64,000 nt of DNA, from contig JAHHGX010000068.1 of NCBI GenBank assembly GCA_019359675.1, forward strand, positions 124,001 through 188,000, read 5' to 3'. Positions 49,173 through 58,481 of this stretch are shown piece by piece. The DNA is from Calothrix sp. FI2-JRJ7. Its GTDB lineage: Bacteria; Cyanobacteriota; Cyanobacteriia; Cyanobacteriales; Nostocaceae. The position numbers were made by a program, and so were the translations under genes. The notes below the pieces were generated by a model that was not told the DNA's origin, did not search any database, and saw nothing but the letters and a program-made list of their open reading frames with translations. Each line of letters starts with the position of its first letter. The stretch's first letter is position 1.

Positions 49173-50030
49173 ATGAATCAGCAATTGCCTCAGTTCATCC
49201 ACAATGTAGTCGAGCGTTTGCAATCAATTCAAGGAATTGCAGCAATTGCACTCGGTGGTTCAAGGGCAAAAGGCAATCATACACAAAAATCAGATGTAGA
49301 CTTAGGAATTTATTATCAACCAGAAAATCCGCTAGATATAACTGCTCTCAATTACCTAGCCTCCGAACTTGACGACAACCATTGCCCAAATTTAATCACG
49401 CCAATTGGTGAATGGGGAAAATGGATTAACGGAGGTGGTTGGCTAAAAATAGAAGGTGTATCTGTAGATTTTCTCTATCGTAATCTGGTTCAAGTTAATA
49501 ATGTTATTGATAATTGTAAGCTTGGGCAAATCACAATTGATTATCAACCCGGACATCCCCACGGCTTTGTCTCCTCTATATATATGGGTGAAATTGCCAT
49601 TTGTTTGCCACTTTTCGACCCAGATAGTGTTTTAGAAGCTTTAAAGGCAAAAACGAAACCCTATCCTACAGAGCTTCAACAAGTAACGATTAATACCTTT
49701 GCCTGGGAGATTAGTTTTTCACTATCAGTTGCAAAAAAATCAATTACACGTGGTGATGTAGCCTATGCAGCAGGTTGCTGTTTCCGCAGCGTCGCTTGTA
49801 TGAATCAAGTACTATTTGCACTTAATCAAGAATACGTGTTGAATGAGAAAGGCGCCGTAGCAATTGCCAATAACTTTCCTCTTTGTCCACAGAACTATCA
49901 ACAAAGGGTTGAGTCAGCATTTACTTTGTTAACGATTGAGGCAAAATTAATTGCAGATGCTATAGCCATCCTTGAAGAAATTGAACATGACTTAAGTCAA
50001 TGGTATGGCAACCGTCGTTTAATCATCTAA
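49173..50030 (+). CDS. Nucleotidyltransferase-domain protein (aminoglycoside adenylyltransferase-like)
   Basis: A 285-residue soluble protein. The N-terminal polymerase-beta-type nucleotidyltransferase domain has the signature 'ALGGSRAKGNHTQKSDVDLG' (about 31-50), giving the GS...D.D metal site. The C-terminal half is helical and resembles the substrate domain of small-molecule nucleotidyltransferases. The ATG at 49,173 is used rather than a TTG five codons earlier. Substrate is unknown; such proteins adenylylate antibiotics or partner proteins. It is a single gene with a dispersed repeat just upstream (49,105-49,142). Confidence 0.82.
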   Translation: MNQQLPQFIHNVVERLQSIQGIAAIALGGSRAKGNHTQKSDVDLGIYYQPENPLDITALNYLASELDDNHCPNLITPIGEWGKWINGGGWLKIEGVSVDFLYRNLVQVNNVIDNCKLGQITIDYQPGHPHGFVSSIYMGEIAICLPLFDPDSVLEALKAKTKPYPTELQQVTINTFAWEISFSLSVAKKSITRGDVAYAAGCCFRSVACMNQVLFALNQEYVLNEKGAVAIANNFPLCPQNYQQRVESAFTLLTIEAKLIADAIAILEEIEHDLSQWYGNRRLII

Positions 50031-50189
50031 AGTCACAGTAGTATCAAGCTATCTTTTAAAAGCGTTATCAGTTCAGGTGGTGCTTGAACTATTGCTTAGT
50101 TAGAAGTTCGCGTTACAATAATACGAGAATATTCTTGCTTGCTCAACTTTTATAAATTTTAATTGTATTTAATTATTTGATACTTAATT

Positions 50190-50465
50190 ATGGCTATTTT
50201 ACTTGAACTAGAACCTGAAATTGAATCACGCTTAATGGCTCAAGCCGCAGCAATGGGAATATCTGTCGAAGCACTACTAAAAACTGTAGTCGAAAGCTTA
50301 CTAGCCACATCATCGCAACCCACACCTCTTACATTGTCGCCAACTGAGCGAGCAGAAAGATTTGTAAATTGGGCTAGGAGTCACTCTGAAATAAAGGCGC
50401 CACCTCTTTCAGACGAGGCAATTAGCCGTGAAAGCATCTATACAAGAGAAGATGAAATGCTATGA
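50190..50465 (+). CDS. Antitoxin of a VapBC-type pair
   Basis: A 91-residue protein with the N-terminal 'LELEPEIESRLMAQAAAMGISVEALL' pattern (partly) of ribbon-helix-helix-like cyanobacterial antitoxins. A Ser/Thr/Pro linker and a C-terminal toxin-binding tail 'SREDEML'-like (ESIYTREDEML) follow. It overlaps the PIN gene by 4 bases (ATGA), the typical coupling of an antitoxin to its toxin. Probably represses its own promoter. Confidence 0.82.
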   Translation: MAILLELEPEIESRLMAQAAAMGISVEALLKTVVESLLATSSQPTPLTLSPTERAERFVNWARSHSEIKAPPLSDEAISRESIYTREDEML

Positions 50466-50902
50466 GCTATCTAGTTGATACAAACGTTTTATTGCGGAGT
50501 ATCCAACAGACTCATCCAATGCACGAATCTTCACTTCAAGCAATAAGAATTTTATTTGAGCAAGGTGAGACGTTGTGCATCATACCAGAGAATCTAATTG
50601 AGTTTTGGGTGGTTGCAACTCGCTCGATAGAAGTTAATGGGTTAGGTTTATCGTTTGCCGATGCTTTAAACGAACTGGAGCAACTTAAAAACTCTTTTGT
50701 GCTTCTGCCGGATACAGCATCCATTTTTCCTGCTTGGGAGAACCTTATCGCCAAATATCAAGTCATAGGCAAACTCTCGCATGATACTCGATTAGTTGCA
50801 GCGATGATAGCCCATAATATAACTCATATACTAACCTTTAACATCAGTGATTTTAAAAGGTTTACTGAAATAACCGCGCTTGACCCTCGTAGCATTTCAT
50901 AA
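50462..50902 (+). CDS. PIN-domain ribonuclease toxin (VapC-like)
   Basis: A 146-residue PIN protein. The acidic residues of the site are Asp6 in 'YLVDTNVLLR', Glu in 'PENLIEFW', Asp in 'LSHDTRLVAAMIAH' and a last one in 'ILTFNISDFKRF'. Length and order after the antitoxin gene are normal for VapC, which cleaves tRNA or rRNA when free. The upstream antitoxin overlaps by 4 bases. Confidence 0.88.
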   Translation: MSYLVDTNVLLRSIQQTHPMHESSLQAIRILFEQGETLCIIPENLIEFWVVATRSIEVNGLGLSFADALNELEQLKNSFVLLPDTASIFPAWENLIAKYQVIGKLSHDTRLVAAMIAHNITHILTFNISDFKRFTEITALDPRSIS

Positions 50903-50928
50903 TTTTTCTCTTAGGATTAATTAAGTTC

Positions 50929-51234
50929 ATGAATTTGCGCTTTTACGACTTTGAAACCTTAGAGAAAGGTTATGCTGGAATTGCATCCGCAGTTTCTAAT
51001 TTAGGATTAGGCGGTTTAACAACTACAATTGCGAGCATTATGGGTAGTAACGCGGCAGGAGCCGCAGCAACAGCAGTTGTTACATCAGCAGTTGGAGGGC
51101 CAGTTGTTATGGGCGCCCTTATTGCAGGTGGTACTACTGCGACTGCTTACGGTACATATAAACTAGGCGAATTTAGCGTTAAAAAGCTTGGAAAATGGGC
51201 TAGTAGCTACTGTACAGTACAATCATCGCTCTAA
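50929..51234 (+). CDS. Small Gly/Ala-rich hydrophobic protein
   Basis: Not recognised. The 101-residue product has a short polar start (MNLRFYDFETLEKGYAG) and a 70-residue stretch very rich in Gly, Ala and Thr with GxxxG/AxxxG patterns ('GLGGLTTTIASIMGSNAAGA', 'VGGPVVMGALIAGGTTATAYG'). A basic end 'KKLGKWASSYC' follows. Glycine-zipper segments of this type occur in membrane-active peptides, bacteriocins and pore formers. It starts 26 bases after vapC and may be co-transcribed with it. A membrane or bacteriocin-like role is speculation. Confidence 0.6.
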   Translation: MNLRFYDFETLEKGYAGIASAVSNLGLGGLTTTIASIMGSNAAGAAATAVVTSAVGGPVVMGALIAGGTTATAYGTYKLGEFSVKKLGKWASSYCTVQSSL

Positions 51235-51773
51235 ATCTTGATGAACTGTTACGCTTTAAATTGATATATCGGGATAGGACAAAATAAAGCCCTATCCCAT
51301 AACAATCTGATTAAATTGGGTGTTTTCTTGAGCATAGGGAAGATCACGAAGCTGTTTCGATTTACTTAGAAAAATTCCGTCCCCTGAACCCTAAAGTATA
51401 CCCGGCACCGAAAAGTTTAGCGGATGCATGATAATTTCCCAGAGCTACATCGCGACTCACTTGGAACAGCAGGATAAGGAAGCTTAAATATTAAAGCCTG
51501 TTTACTATCAGGACTTACGCAAAAATTCTAGAAACCTGGTTTCTCTGTCGATAACTTGTAATAAAAACGACGGTATTGCGTAGAAACCAGGTTTCTTTAC
51601 GTAAGTCCTAACTATTTCAAAATTGAGATTTCCAAAAATTAAATTAACCATCTTGTGGGGTGGGCATCCAAGCAAACACCCTTTGATATTAGGACTCGCG
51701 CGCGTCCGCGCATCCCACAAGAAAATTTTGGTTTTGGTAGTTCGTCCACCACGCGCGTCAAACTTCTAACAGA
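51235..51773. other. Intergenic region with a MITE-like element and repeat remnants
   Basis: Contains a 100-base element with terminal inverted repeats (separate entry) and, at 51,650-51,720, an inverted and extended copy of the 'gtggggtgggcatcc' dispersed repeat with a GCGCGCG run. No gene is supported. Confidence 0.6.
51510..51609. mobile_element. MITE-like element with AGGACTTACG / CGTAAGTCCT ends
   Basis: A 100-base element with ~11-base terminal inverted repeats (AGGACTTACGC at 51,510; ACGTAAGTCCT at 51,599-51,609). Near each end lies one AGAAACC-GGTTTCT palindrome (51,530-51,544 and 51,582-51,596). Such ends are common among small non-autonomous elements and insertion sequences of cyanobacteria. 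No transposase is present. Confidence 0.7.
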
Positions 51774-53495
51774 TTATTTAAACCTTCCCGTTCGTCCTGT
51801 TAGGCTGGCGATTACCGTTGCTAACTCCTCTGGTTGTACGGGTTTTGGAAGATGCATCTGAAAACCTGCTAATAGAGCCTGCCTGCGATCTTCGCTCTTT
51901 GCATACGCCGTTAGTGCAACGGCTGGCATCCAACCACCACGCTGTGCTTCAAGTTGCCGCAGTTTCCGAATTAGTGAGTAGCCATCCTCATTCGGCATCC
52001 CAATATCACTCACTAAAACATCTAAGCTTTGATTCGTGGCGTTTTCGATGATTTTCAATGCCTCACTAACAGAGGCAGTGGGAATAACTTGAGCGCCATA
52101 CCCTTGTAGAATTGTACTTAGTAATTCCAGCGAATCTACCTCGTCCTCCACAATTAATATTTGTAAGCCTTCTAAGCTAGGCACCGCATCAGTATTATTA
52201 TCAGCAAGGGGGATCAAGTCTAATGGCTCTGGCTCACTCGGTGTTTCGTGGGTAATCATGACGGGCAACTTTATAGTAAAGGTTGCCCCCTGTCCTATTC
52301 CTGGACTTGCCACGCTTACTGTGCCACCATGTAATTCAACTAGTTGACGAACAATTGCTAACCCCAAACCTAGTCCACCATAACTTCGGGTGCTGGTACT
52401 GTCGTGTTGGCGGAACCGATCAAATACATAAGGTAGAAAATCTGGGCTAATGCCAACTCCTGTATCGCTAACTATAATTTCGACATGAGAATTGACGCAC
52501 TCCAAGCGAATTTGTACTTGCCCTCCTTGAGGCGTAAATTTAATGGCGTTTGAAAGCAGGTTCCAAATGACTTGCTGTAAACGGTCGGCATCTCCAGATA
52601 TGTGATTATTTGAAGAATCCAAGATGCTTTTAATGCGAATTGACTTTGCCTCAGCTGCTAACCGCACAGATTCAATGGCTGCCTCAATTATTGTAACTAA
52701 ATTTACTGGTTGGACTTGCAAACGTAGCTTGCCTGTTATAATGCGAGAGATATCTAGAATGTCTTCGATGATCTTAGCTTGGGATTGAGCGTTGCGCTCG
52801 ATCGTCTCCAAAGCACGCATTGCTCTATCCTGACTCAGATGTTGTTTCCGTAAGATTTGCGACCACCCCAAGATAGCATTGAGCGGTGTTCTCAATTCAT
52901 GAGAGAGAACCGAGAGAAACTCGTCCTTCGCGCGATTAGCTGCCTCAGCCTCCGCTCGGACGACTTGTTCGCGGATTAAAAATTCATCTTTAGCGCGATT
53001 GGACGCTTCCAATTGTGCTGTGCGTTGCTGCACCCGTTGCTCCAGTTCCAAATTAATCGATTGGATGCGGTTTCGGCTATCTTCCAATTCCTGGTTTGTG
53101 ATAGCTAGCTGGGCTGGACTTGGTGCATCCAGAGCGACTGGAATTAACGGAATCAATAAAAAGGTGAACGCATAGGTTGACCATACGGCATTAAAGCCTT
53201 TCAGCAGCCCTGAAAACCAATAAATGGGATACCAAAGCGTAACAACTCCCATTAAATGGGTGCTACCACACAAGGCAAAGACAAAAAAGTACCCAGTTAA
53301 AAGCGTTACAGTCTTGGCAGGAAGGTCTTTGCGCTCATTTCTAAAGTAAACAATTGCGATGGCGACCGAGTAATAAGCCATTGCGGTCAATGCATCTGAA
53401 GTTAAATGTAGCCAGACTAAACCGGGCTTCCAGAGGTAACAATGCCCGTGGGGAATAAAGGCAGTTGAAAGGAAGTTGCTGAGTAAGTCAGGCAT
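51774..53495 (-). CDS. Ethylene-receptor-type hybrid histidine kinase
   Basis: A 573-residue sensor. Three membrane helices (about 30-125) form an ethylene-binding domain like plant ETR1. 'SDALTAMAYYS' holds the conserved Asp34 and Tyr41; 'CGSTHL' holds Cys76 and His80, which in ETR1 bind Cu(I) needed for ethylene. A coiled coil (about 130-190), HisKA ('[17 protein letters not shown]'), HATPase_c ('NLLSNAIKFTPQGG', 'DTGVGIS', 'GGLGLGLAI') and a C-terminal receiver ('VLVSDIGMPNEDGY') follow. The GAF domain common in ETR1-like proteins is missing. Cyanobacterial relatives (Synechocystis Slr1212) respond to ethylene and tune phototaxis. The gene stands alone. Confidence 0.88.
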   Translation of the reverse strand: MPDLLSNFLSTAFIPHGHCYLWKPGLVWLHLTSDALTAMAYYSVAIAIVYFRNERKDLPAKTVTLLTGYFFVFALCGSTHLMGVVTLWYPIYWFSGLLKGFNAVWSTYAFTFLLIPLIPVALDAPSPAQLAITNQELEDSRNRIQSINLELEQRVQQRTAQLEASNRAKDEFLIREQVVRAEAEAANRAKDEFLSVLSHELRTPLNAILGWSQILRKQHLSQDRAMRALETIERNAQSQAKIIEDILDISRIITGKLRLQVQPVNLVTIIEAAIESVRLAAEAKSIRIKSILDSSNNHISGDADRLQQVIWNLLSNAIKFTPQGGQVQIRLECVNSHVEIIVSDTGVGISPDFLPYVFDRFRQHDSTSTRSYGGLGLGLAIVRQLVELHGGTVSVASPGIGQGATFTIKLPVMITHETPSEPEPLDLIPLADNNTDAVPSLEGLQILIVEDEVDSLELLSTILQGYGAQVIPTASVSEALKIIENATNQSLDVLVSDIGMPNEDGYSLIRKLRQLEAQRGGWMPAVALTAYAKSEDRRQALLAGFQMHLPKPVQPEELATVIASLTGRTGRFK

Positions 53496-53606
53496 ATTTT
53501 TCTGATTTTTGGCTTTTGGATATTGGTTGCAGTCGCTAGCGGAATACAGTCTGAGTCAAATCGCGCCAAAATCATATACAGCAGATTGCTCGTTCATGCG
53601 GTACGT

Positions 53607-53634
53607 GTAGAGACGCGATTAATCGCGTCTCTAC
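53607..53634. repeat. GTAGAGACGCG / CGCGTCTCTAC palindrome
   Basis: A perfect 28-base member of the GTAGAGACG family with ATTAAT centre, in the gap upstream of the ethylene-receptor kinase. Confidence 0.8.
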
Positions 53635-53774
53635 AAGGATTCGGGCATTATGTGTGTGCCTCATTTACCTAAAATTCGCTGTATATTGAACCCAATTAGG
53701 CGCCACATTGTATAGTTTACACTAATACTAATTCAAATTTACCTATATATATTTGGCGTTGAGTTAATTTTATA

Positions 53775-53803
53775 GGCGGGCAAGGATGCCCACCCCACAA
53801 GAT
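53775..53803. repeat. GGCGGGCAAGGATGCCCACC dispersed repeat, copy
   Basis: Nearly identical to 29,558-29,587, including the 'ccccacaagat' end. It abuts the 3' end of the royal-jelly-like pseudogene. Confidence 0.75.
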
Positions 53804-53814
53804 TTTGATGTTTT

Positions 53815-54296
53815 TTATTTGGAAGTTCCTACTAGAAAAACTGGTTGGGCATTGATTCGAGTTCGGAATAAGCTGTAAGGTTTTTGACGTAAATCTTTGC
53901 CTTGGTGATATCGGGGTTGGCGATGTAACTGATTCGCGATGAAGTAAAGATAACCGTCTGTTGCTACTGACATTGTATCGGGCTAAAGCGCGCGTGGCTC
54001 ATGAATGAGCGTTTCAATCATTCCGTTTTCGTTACGACGGTAAATAGCGTTATGCTCGTAGTCTGTTAGATAAATTAGACAAATATACGACCACTTCTTG
54101 TAACAGTAACTCCTGTTGGCATTGGCCCTGTGAATCCGGCAACCTGTTCAATACGACCAATTGTACTTAGCGATGTCGGCAAATTTCTATCATTCCTCGC
54201 AGCCTGAGACTGTGTGTAAGATGATACGGCAATTACACAAGCAACAAACAAACTAATAAAAACTCTAAGCTTTCTCAACTTTTTATCTCCTGACAC
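53815..54296 (-). pseudogene. Remnant of a royal-jelly/yellow-family (SMP-30-like) secreted protein
   Basis: The first 73 codons (from 54,296) form a signal peptide and the family start 'RIEQVAGFTGPMPTGVTVTRSGRIFV', then stop. The following DNA, in shifted or stop-containing frames, still encodes the family's C-terminus: 'LTDYEHNAIYRRNENGMIET', a stop, 'PDTMSVATDGYLYFIANQLH' and 'GKDLRQKPYSLFRTRINAQP', ending at 53,815. About 60 percent of the middle is deleted. Members are beta-propeller proteins similar to gluconolactonases. Confidence 0.78.
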
Positions 54297-54396
54297 ACAC
54301 TGTTATACTAGTAAGCTAGAAGTTTCTTTTCTTCTAACGAATGACGGATGTATGTAAAAATAGGTAGAGTTAAATTCAAAAAATAAAGGTAGAAAA

Positions 54397-55011
54397 ATGG
54401 CATACAGCGATTTTACTCTTTCTAAGGCACAAAACACCTTTAATTTAACACTTGATGAAACTGGAAATTTATTTAATGATGTCAGCCCAGTTTCATCATC
54501 AGATACTTTAAAAACTATATTAAGTTACTATGTCCCATTAGCAACTTCAATAGGAACTGAAAAAGCTCGTTCTGAGTTCCTGATTGCGCCGATATTAGCT
54601 GATTTAAAACAATTATTAAGTAATAAGATATCATTGTTTTCTGGTAATGAATTTAATGTTGACGCAACAAAAGGGTTACAAGGTTTTTGCGATTATATCC
54701 TCAGCGGGTCACGTGAACAACTGTTTATTTCGGCGCCTGTAATGTTTATTTTTGAGGCTAAAAAAGAAGATATTAATGGAGGTTTAGGTCAATGTGTTGC
54801 GGCAATGGTTGCAGCACAATTGTTCAATCAAGCTAAAGGAAATGAAGTCAAGCGAATTTATGGGTCTGTTACGACCGGGACTAACTGGAAATTTTTATTT
54901 ATTGAAGACACTACTGTTTATATAGATTCTGTCGAATATTATATTAATCAGGTTGATAAAATTTTGGGTATTTTATTGCAAGCATTTCAGCCTATTGTTT
55001 CTCAAAATTAA
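54397..55011 (+). CDS. Conserved cyanobacterial protein, possibly PD-(D/E)XK nuclease-like
   Basis: A 204-residue soluble protein of a type frequent in cyanobacteria, without named function. A central 'GSREQLFISAPVMFIFEAKK' stretch with an E-x-K pair, followed by 'GLGQCVAAMVAAQLFN' and 'IYGSVTTGTNWKFL', is compatible with a PD-(D/E)XK nuclease core: the acid and lysine lie on one strand, then a helix with Gln. The first acidic residue would be Asp in 'FCDYI'. No nuclease partner is adjacent. Normal start with AGGTAG upstream. Confidence 0.6.
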   Translation: MAYSDFTLSKAQNTFNLTLDETGNLFNDVSPVSSSDTLKTILSYYVPLATSIGTEKARSEFLIAPILADLKQLLSNKISLFSGNEFNVDATKGLQGFCDYILSGSREQLFISAPVMFIFEAKKEDINGGLGQCVAAMVAAQLFNQAKGNEVKRIYGSVTTGTNWKFLFIEDTTVYIDSVEYYINQVDKILGILLQAFQPIVSQN

Positions 55012-55037
55012 AGTAGTAGATAGCAGTTTTTTATTAA

Positions 55038-56576
55038 CTACGATAATGGTAATAATAAAGTAAAACAACTACCGCGCCCTAACTCGGACTTAAGTATAAT
55101 ATCACCTCCATGTAGTCGGGCTAAATTCCTCGATACAGCCAACCCCAACCCCGTACCTTGTCGTTTCCTATAATTGCTACCAACTTGCTGAAATAGTTGA
55201 AACAACTTTTCTCCTTCCTCTGGGGAAATACCAATACCAGTATCGATAACAGCAAACTTAATATATCCTGCCTCAGTATCAACTTTTAATGTTACAGAAC
55301 CAGATTCAGTAAACTTGACGGCATTTGAAAGTAAATTCAATAAAATCTGTTTCAAACGGCGTTCGTCTGCGTTGCAAGTTGTAACATTTGGTGAAATTTC
55401 TAATAATAATTGTAAACTTCGTCTCGTTGCTTGCTCCTTAACTACCGAAATACACATATGACAAATCTCTTCTACCGATAAAGTGACGATTTCTAGTTCT
55501 TCTCTTCCTGCCTCAATTTTGGCTATATCTAGCAAATCGTTAATTAAGTTTAACTGCTGATATCCACACTCGTGTATTACATTTATATATTGTCGTTGCT
55601 TATCGTTCAATGCACCAACAGTTTCCTCTAAAAGGACGCTCGAAAACCCAATAATTCCATTTAACGGTGTTCGCAGTTCGTGATTCATATTGGCTAAAAA
55701 TTGTGTCTTGGCTTTGTTAGCTGTTTCTGCTGCTTCCAAAGCCGTTTCTAATTCTGCGGTGCGCTGCTTAACAAGTAGTTCTAGCTTTTCTTCGCTTTGT
55801 CGCAAAACTTCTGTTTTCGCCACCTCAGCACTCAGGCGCCGACCAAAAAATGCAGAGAGTTCCGCTAATGTCAAGATAATTAAAGTCGCGATACTAATGG
55901 CAATTACCAACGGTGTATTTTCTACAGGAGCAAGCTCGGACATGTTTAAAGATTTTACCGTGCGGTAACGAATACCTGCGATTGCAATATAATGCATTCC
56001 ATAAATTGCAATTCCCATTAGCAAAGAACTGCCAATTTTTTGTACATTCAAAGGCACCCTTATCTGTTTGTAGAATGTTAATGATAATCCCATAAAAGAT
56101 GCAGCAATTGCCACTACACCACTTAAAATAAATAACTTGAAGTCATGCGACTCTCTAGCTGGAACTAACAGCGATGACATAGCAGTAAAGTGCATACCAA
56201 TCACCGCACCACCAATGAAAAGACTGCCAGCAAATAAAGTTAACCATTCCACTGTTGATGAGCGTGTAACAATAAAAAATCCAACACCCGAACCAACAAT
56301 TGCCACAACCATTGAAATCATCACGATTGTGTAATTATAATCAATCTTTATAGGTAATTTATACGAAAGAACAGCCGTAAAATGCATCACCCAGATACTA
56401 ATACCCAAAGTAGTGGCGCCACCTAACAGCCACCAAACGCGCGCGCGTCCTGATGCAATAAAAATTTGTTCAGCTATATCTAAAGCAATACAAGAACCAA
56501 CTATTGCAATTGCAACTGAAAGGATAATTAGACGGATATCAAAGGTAGCTGTTAAAATTGCACCTACTTCAAACAT
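55038..56576 (-). CDS. MHYT-domain sensor histidine kinase
   Basis: A 512-residue membrane kinase with seven N-terminal helices forming an MHYT domain. The three motifs are '[10 protein letters not shown]' (about 62), '[10 protein letters not shown]' (about 126) and '[10 protein letters not shown]' (about 192). MHYT domains were predicted to bind copper through the Met/His residues and to sense O2, CO or NO. A coiled coil (about 250-290), HisKA ('[17 protein letters not shown]') and HATPase_c ('[13 protein letters not shown]', '[11 protein letters not shown]', 'GTGLGLAVS') follow. No receiver is attached. The gene is monocistronic and no response regulator is adjacent. Confidence 0.9.
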   Translation of the reverse strand: MFEVGAILTATFDIRLIILSVAIAIVGSCIALDIAEQIFIASGRARVWWLLGGATTLGISIWVMHFTAVLSYKLPIKIDYNYTIVMISMVVAIVGSGVGFFIVTRSSTVEWLTLFAGSLFIGGAVIGMHFTAMSSLLVPARESHDFKLFILSGVVAIAASFMGLSLTFYKQIRVPLNVQKIGSSLLMGIAIYGMHYIAIAGIRYRTVKSLNMSELAPVENTPLVIAISIATLIILTLAELSAFFGRRLSAEVAKTEVLRQSEEKLELLVKQRTAELETALEAAETANKAKTQFLANMNHELRTPLNGIIGFSSVLLEETVGALNDKQRQYINVIHECGYQQLNLINDLLDIAKIEAGREELEIVTLSVEEICHMCISVVKEQATRRSLQLLLEISPNVTTCNADERRLKQILLNLLSNAVKFTESGSVTLKVDTEAGYIKFAVIDTGIGISPEEGEKLFQLFQQVGSNYRKRQGTGLGLAVSRNLARLHGGDIILKSELGRGSCFTLLLPLS

Positions 56577-56602
56577 GATATTTTTTTCACAAATAATTAC
56601 AC

Positions 56603-56669
56603 ATAGAAACCGGGTTTCTATGATAAATTGTCATTTTTAGAATAAATATGAATAAGAAACCCGGTTTCT
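56603..56669. repeat. Pair of AGAAACC-GGTTTCT palindromes
   Basis: Two perfect palindromes (56,605-56,619 with ATA/TAT flanks, and 56,655-56,669), centres 50 bases apart. They fill the gap between the MHYT kinase start and the end of the next gene upstream. Confidence 0.75.
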
Positions 56670-56675
56670 AACATG

Positions 56676-57065
56676 TTATAAATTTTCTAAACTAATTCTC
56701 CATAAGCCTTCGAGAGGATTTGATTGCGGTAAACCACTACTGCCCCACTCCGAATCATATACTAATCCAACACTAAATGTTTGATTTATAGGATATTGTC
56801 CTAGTTTCCCAAATCCTTCAATAACCTTTGAGTCAGTTATAACCTTTTGATTTAGCTGTATAGTTGTTTGGTTTCCATCAGAAAAATAAATGGTTGCTCG
56901 TCTTTTATCAAAGCGTACCTGAACATCATAAACTCCACCAGTTGCATAATAATAAGCTTTGGCATCCAGCTTTTTACCATCTATACTCTGCCCCTGGTAC
57001 TCAACAGCGACAGCAGGAGTTGTCAGCAGGAACAATGCAGCCAAAACTGACCCTAAAACTTTCAT
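56676..57065 (-). CDS. Small secreted protein, 129 aa
   Basis: Not recognised. A signal peptide (1-20, ending AVAVE) is followed by an all-beta-looking domain: 'AYYYATGGVYDVQVRFDKRRATIYFSDG', 'NQTTIQLNQKVITDSKVIEGFG', and a Trp-containing end. No cysteines are in the mature part. It might be a small periplasmic binding or inhibitor protein. It lies upstream of the MHYT kinase on the same strand, about 100 bases away with palindromes between, so co-transcription is uncertain. Confidence 0.7.
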   Translation of the reverse strand: MKVLGSVLAALFLLTTPAVAVEYQGQSIDGKKLDAKAYYYATGGVYDVQVRFDKRRATIYFSDGNQTTIQLNQKVITDSKVIEGFGKLGQYPINQTFSVGLVYDSEWGSSGLPQSNPLEGLWRISLENL

Positions 57066-57248
57066 TTTTTAACTTTCGCGCTTACTAATAGTTTTTGTAT
57101 ATACACAAATTTTATCCTTATTTGCCTTGTAAAATAACCCCTGATAGGTAAAACCACACCTTAACAGACGGACACTACTACCATTACAAAGATTAAAATT
57201 ACTTAACATTTCGTTACTATAGAGATATCGAAATCAAAGGTAAGCGCC

Positions 57249-58370
57249 ATGAATGGAACAATTCGGATAGGCAACCTCTTTAACATTCCTTTTTATATTC
57301 ACCCATCCTGGTTCTTAATCTTAGGTTTAGTAACTTGGAGCTATAGCAGTGGACTTGCAGGGCAATTTCCTTACCTCGGTGGGGGAGTAGCAGCACTGTT
57401 AGGACTGACAACAGCATTATTATTATTTGCCTCTGTTGTCGCTCATGAATTGGGACATAGCTTCGTTGCCTTAAACCAAGGTATTGACGTAAAGTCAATC
57501 ACACTCTTTATATTTGGTGGTTTAGCAAGCTTAGAAAAAGAATCAAAAACCCCAGCTGATGCTTTCTGGGTAGCCATTGCAGGCCCTTTAGTTAGCTTAT
57601 TACTATTTGTCATATTTACAGCTATTGGTTTTAGCGCCTCTGCAAGTGGCCCCGGAACTGCCATTCTTATGGTGCTAGCATCTGTTAACTTATCATTAGC
57701 GTTATTTAATCTAATTCCTGGCTTACCACTAGATGGTGGAAATATCCTTAAAGCCATCGTCTGGAAAATTACAGGCAATCCTTATAAAGGTGTAGTTTTT
57801 GCGAGTCGAGTCGGTCAAATATTTGGTTGGGTAGCAATTGCCTCTGGCTTAATTCCCCTACTCATGTTCGGTAGTTTCGCCAACTCTTGGAACTTATTGA
57901 TAGGTTACTTCTTATTGCAAAACGCTGGCAATGCTTCAAGAGCCGCAACCATACAAGAACGACTAACAGGACTAACCGCAGCAGATGCAATCACTCCAGA
58001 TAGCCCAATAGTAAAAGCCAATATGAGCTTGAGAGAGTTTGCAGACGAACAAATATTAAACGGTCAATATGGTCGATTCTTAGTAACAGGCGCCGAGGGA
58101 CAATTAGTAGGAGCAGTATCAGTAGATAACTTGCGCGCGGTTCCTACTACATTATGGTCAGAAACCCAAATCAGCGAAGTAATGCGACCAATCGAAGCAT
58201 CTACCACTGTAGAATCTGATAAATCATTGCTAGATGTAGTACAACTACTAGAACAACAAAAGTTATCCGCACTTGCAGTAATTCGTGATAACGGTGTACT
58301 AGTTGGAATCCTAGAAAAAGCTTCCGTCATTAACTTGCTTCAGAAGAAAATGCAAGCAAACCCTGCATAA
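57249..58370 (+). CDS. Site-2 protease (M50) with C-terminal CBS pair
   Basis: A 373-residue intramembrane metalloprotease. Six or so membrane helices contain the zinc motif 'HELGH' (about 67-71) and the third ligand region 'NLIPGLPLDGGNIL' (about 155-168). Two CBS domains (about 245-365) follow and may bind adenine nucleotides and gate activity. This is the SpoIVFB-like group III site-2 protease layout. Substrates in other bacteria are anti-sigma or pro-sigma factors. The sigma/DUF1822/CHAT set in the same window is a conceivable client, but nothing in the sequence links them. Confidence 0.92.
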   Translation: MNGTIRIGNLFNIPFYIHPSWFLILGLVTWSYSSGLAGQFPYLGGGVAALLGLTTALLLFASVVAHELGHSFVALNQGIDVKSITLFIFGGLASLEKESKTPADAFWVAIAGPLVSLLLFVIFTAIGFSASASGPGTAILMVLASVNLSLALFNLIPGLPLDGGNILKAIVWKITGNPYKGVVFASRVGQIFGWVAIASGLIPLLMFGSFANSWNLLIGYFLLQNAGNASRAATIQERLTGLTAADAITPDSPIVKANMSLREFADEQILNGQYGRFLVTGAEGQLVGAVSVDNLRAVPTTLWSETQISEVMRPIEASTTVESDKSLLDVVQLLEQQKLSALAVIRDNGVLVGILEKASVINLLQKKMQANPA

Positions 58371-58374
58371 TTAA

Positions 58375-58481
58375 TCCCCCTTAGTCCCCCTTAATAAGGG
58401 GGAAATTTTTATTTTCATTCATATTAAAAATAATAACAAATAACACTCTTAGCCCCCCTTATTAAGGGGGGTTGGGGGGAT
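58375..58481. repeat. C/G-run hairpin repeats (CCCCCTTAATAAGGGGG type)
   Basis: Two strong hairpins (58,386-58,402 and 58,453-58,471) with AT-rich sequence between, then 'ttggggggat'. The right part overlaps and encodes the last residues (DPPNPP) of the next gene on the minus strand. Confidence 0.7.
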
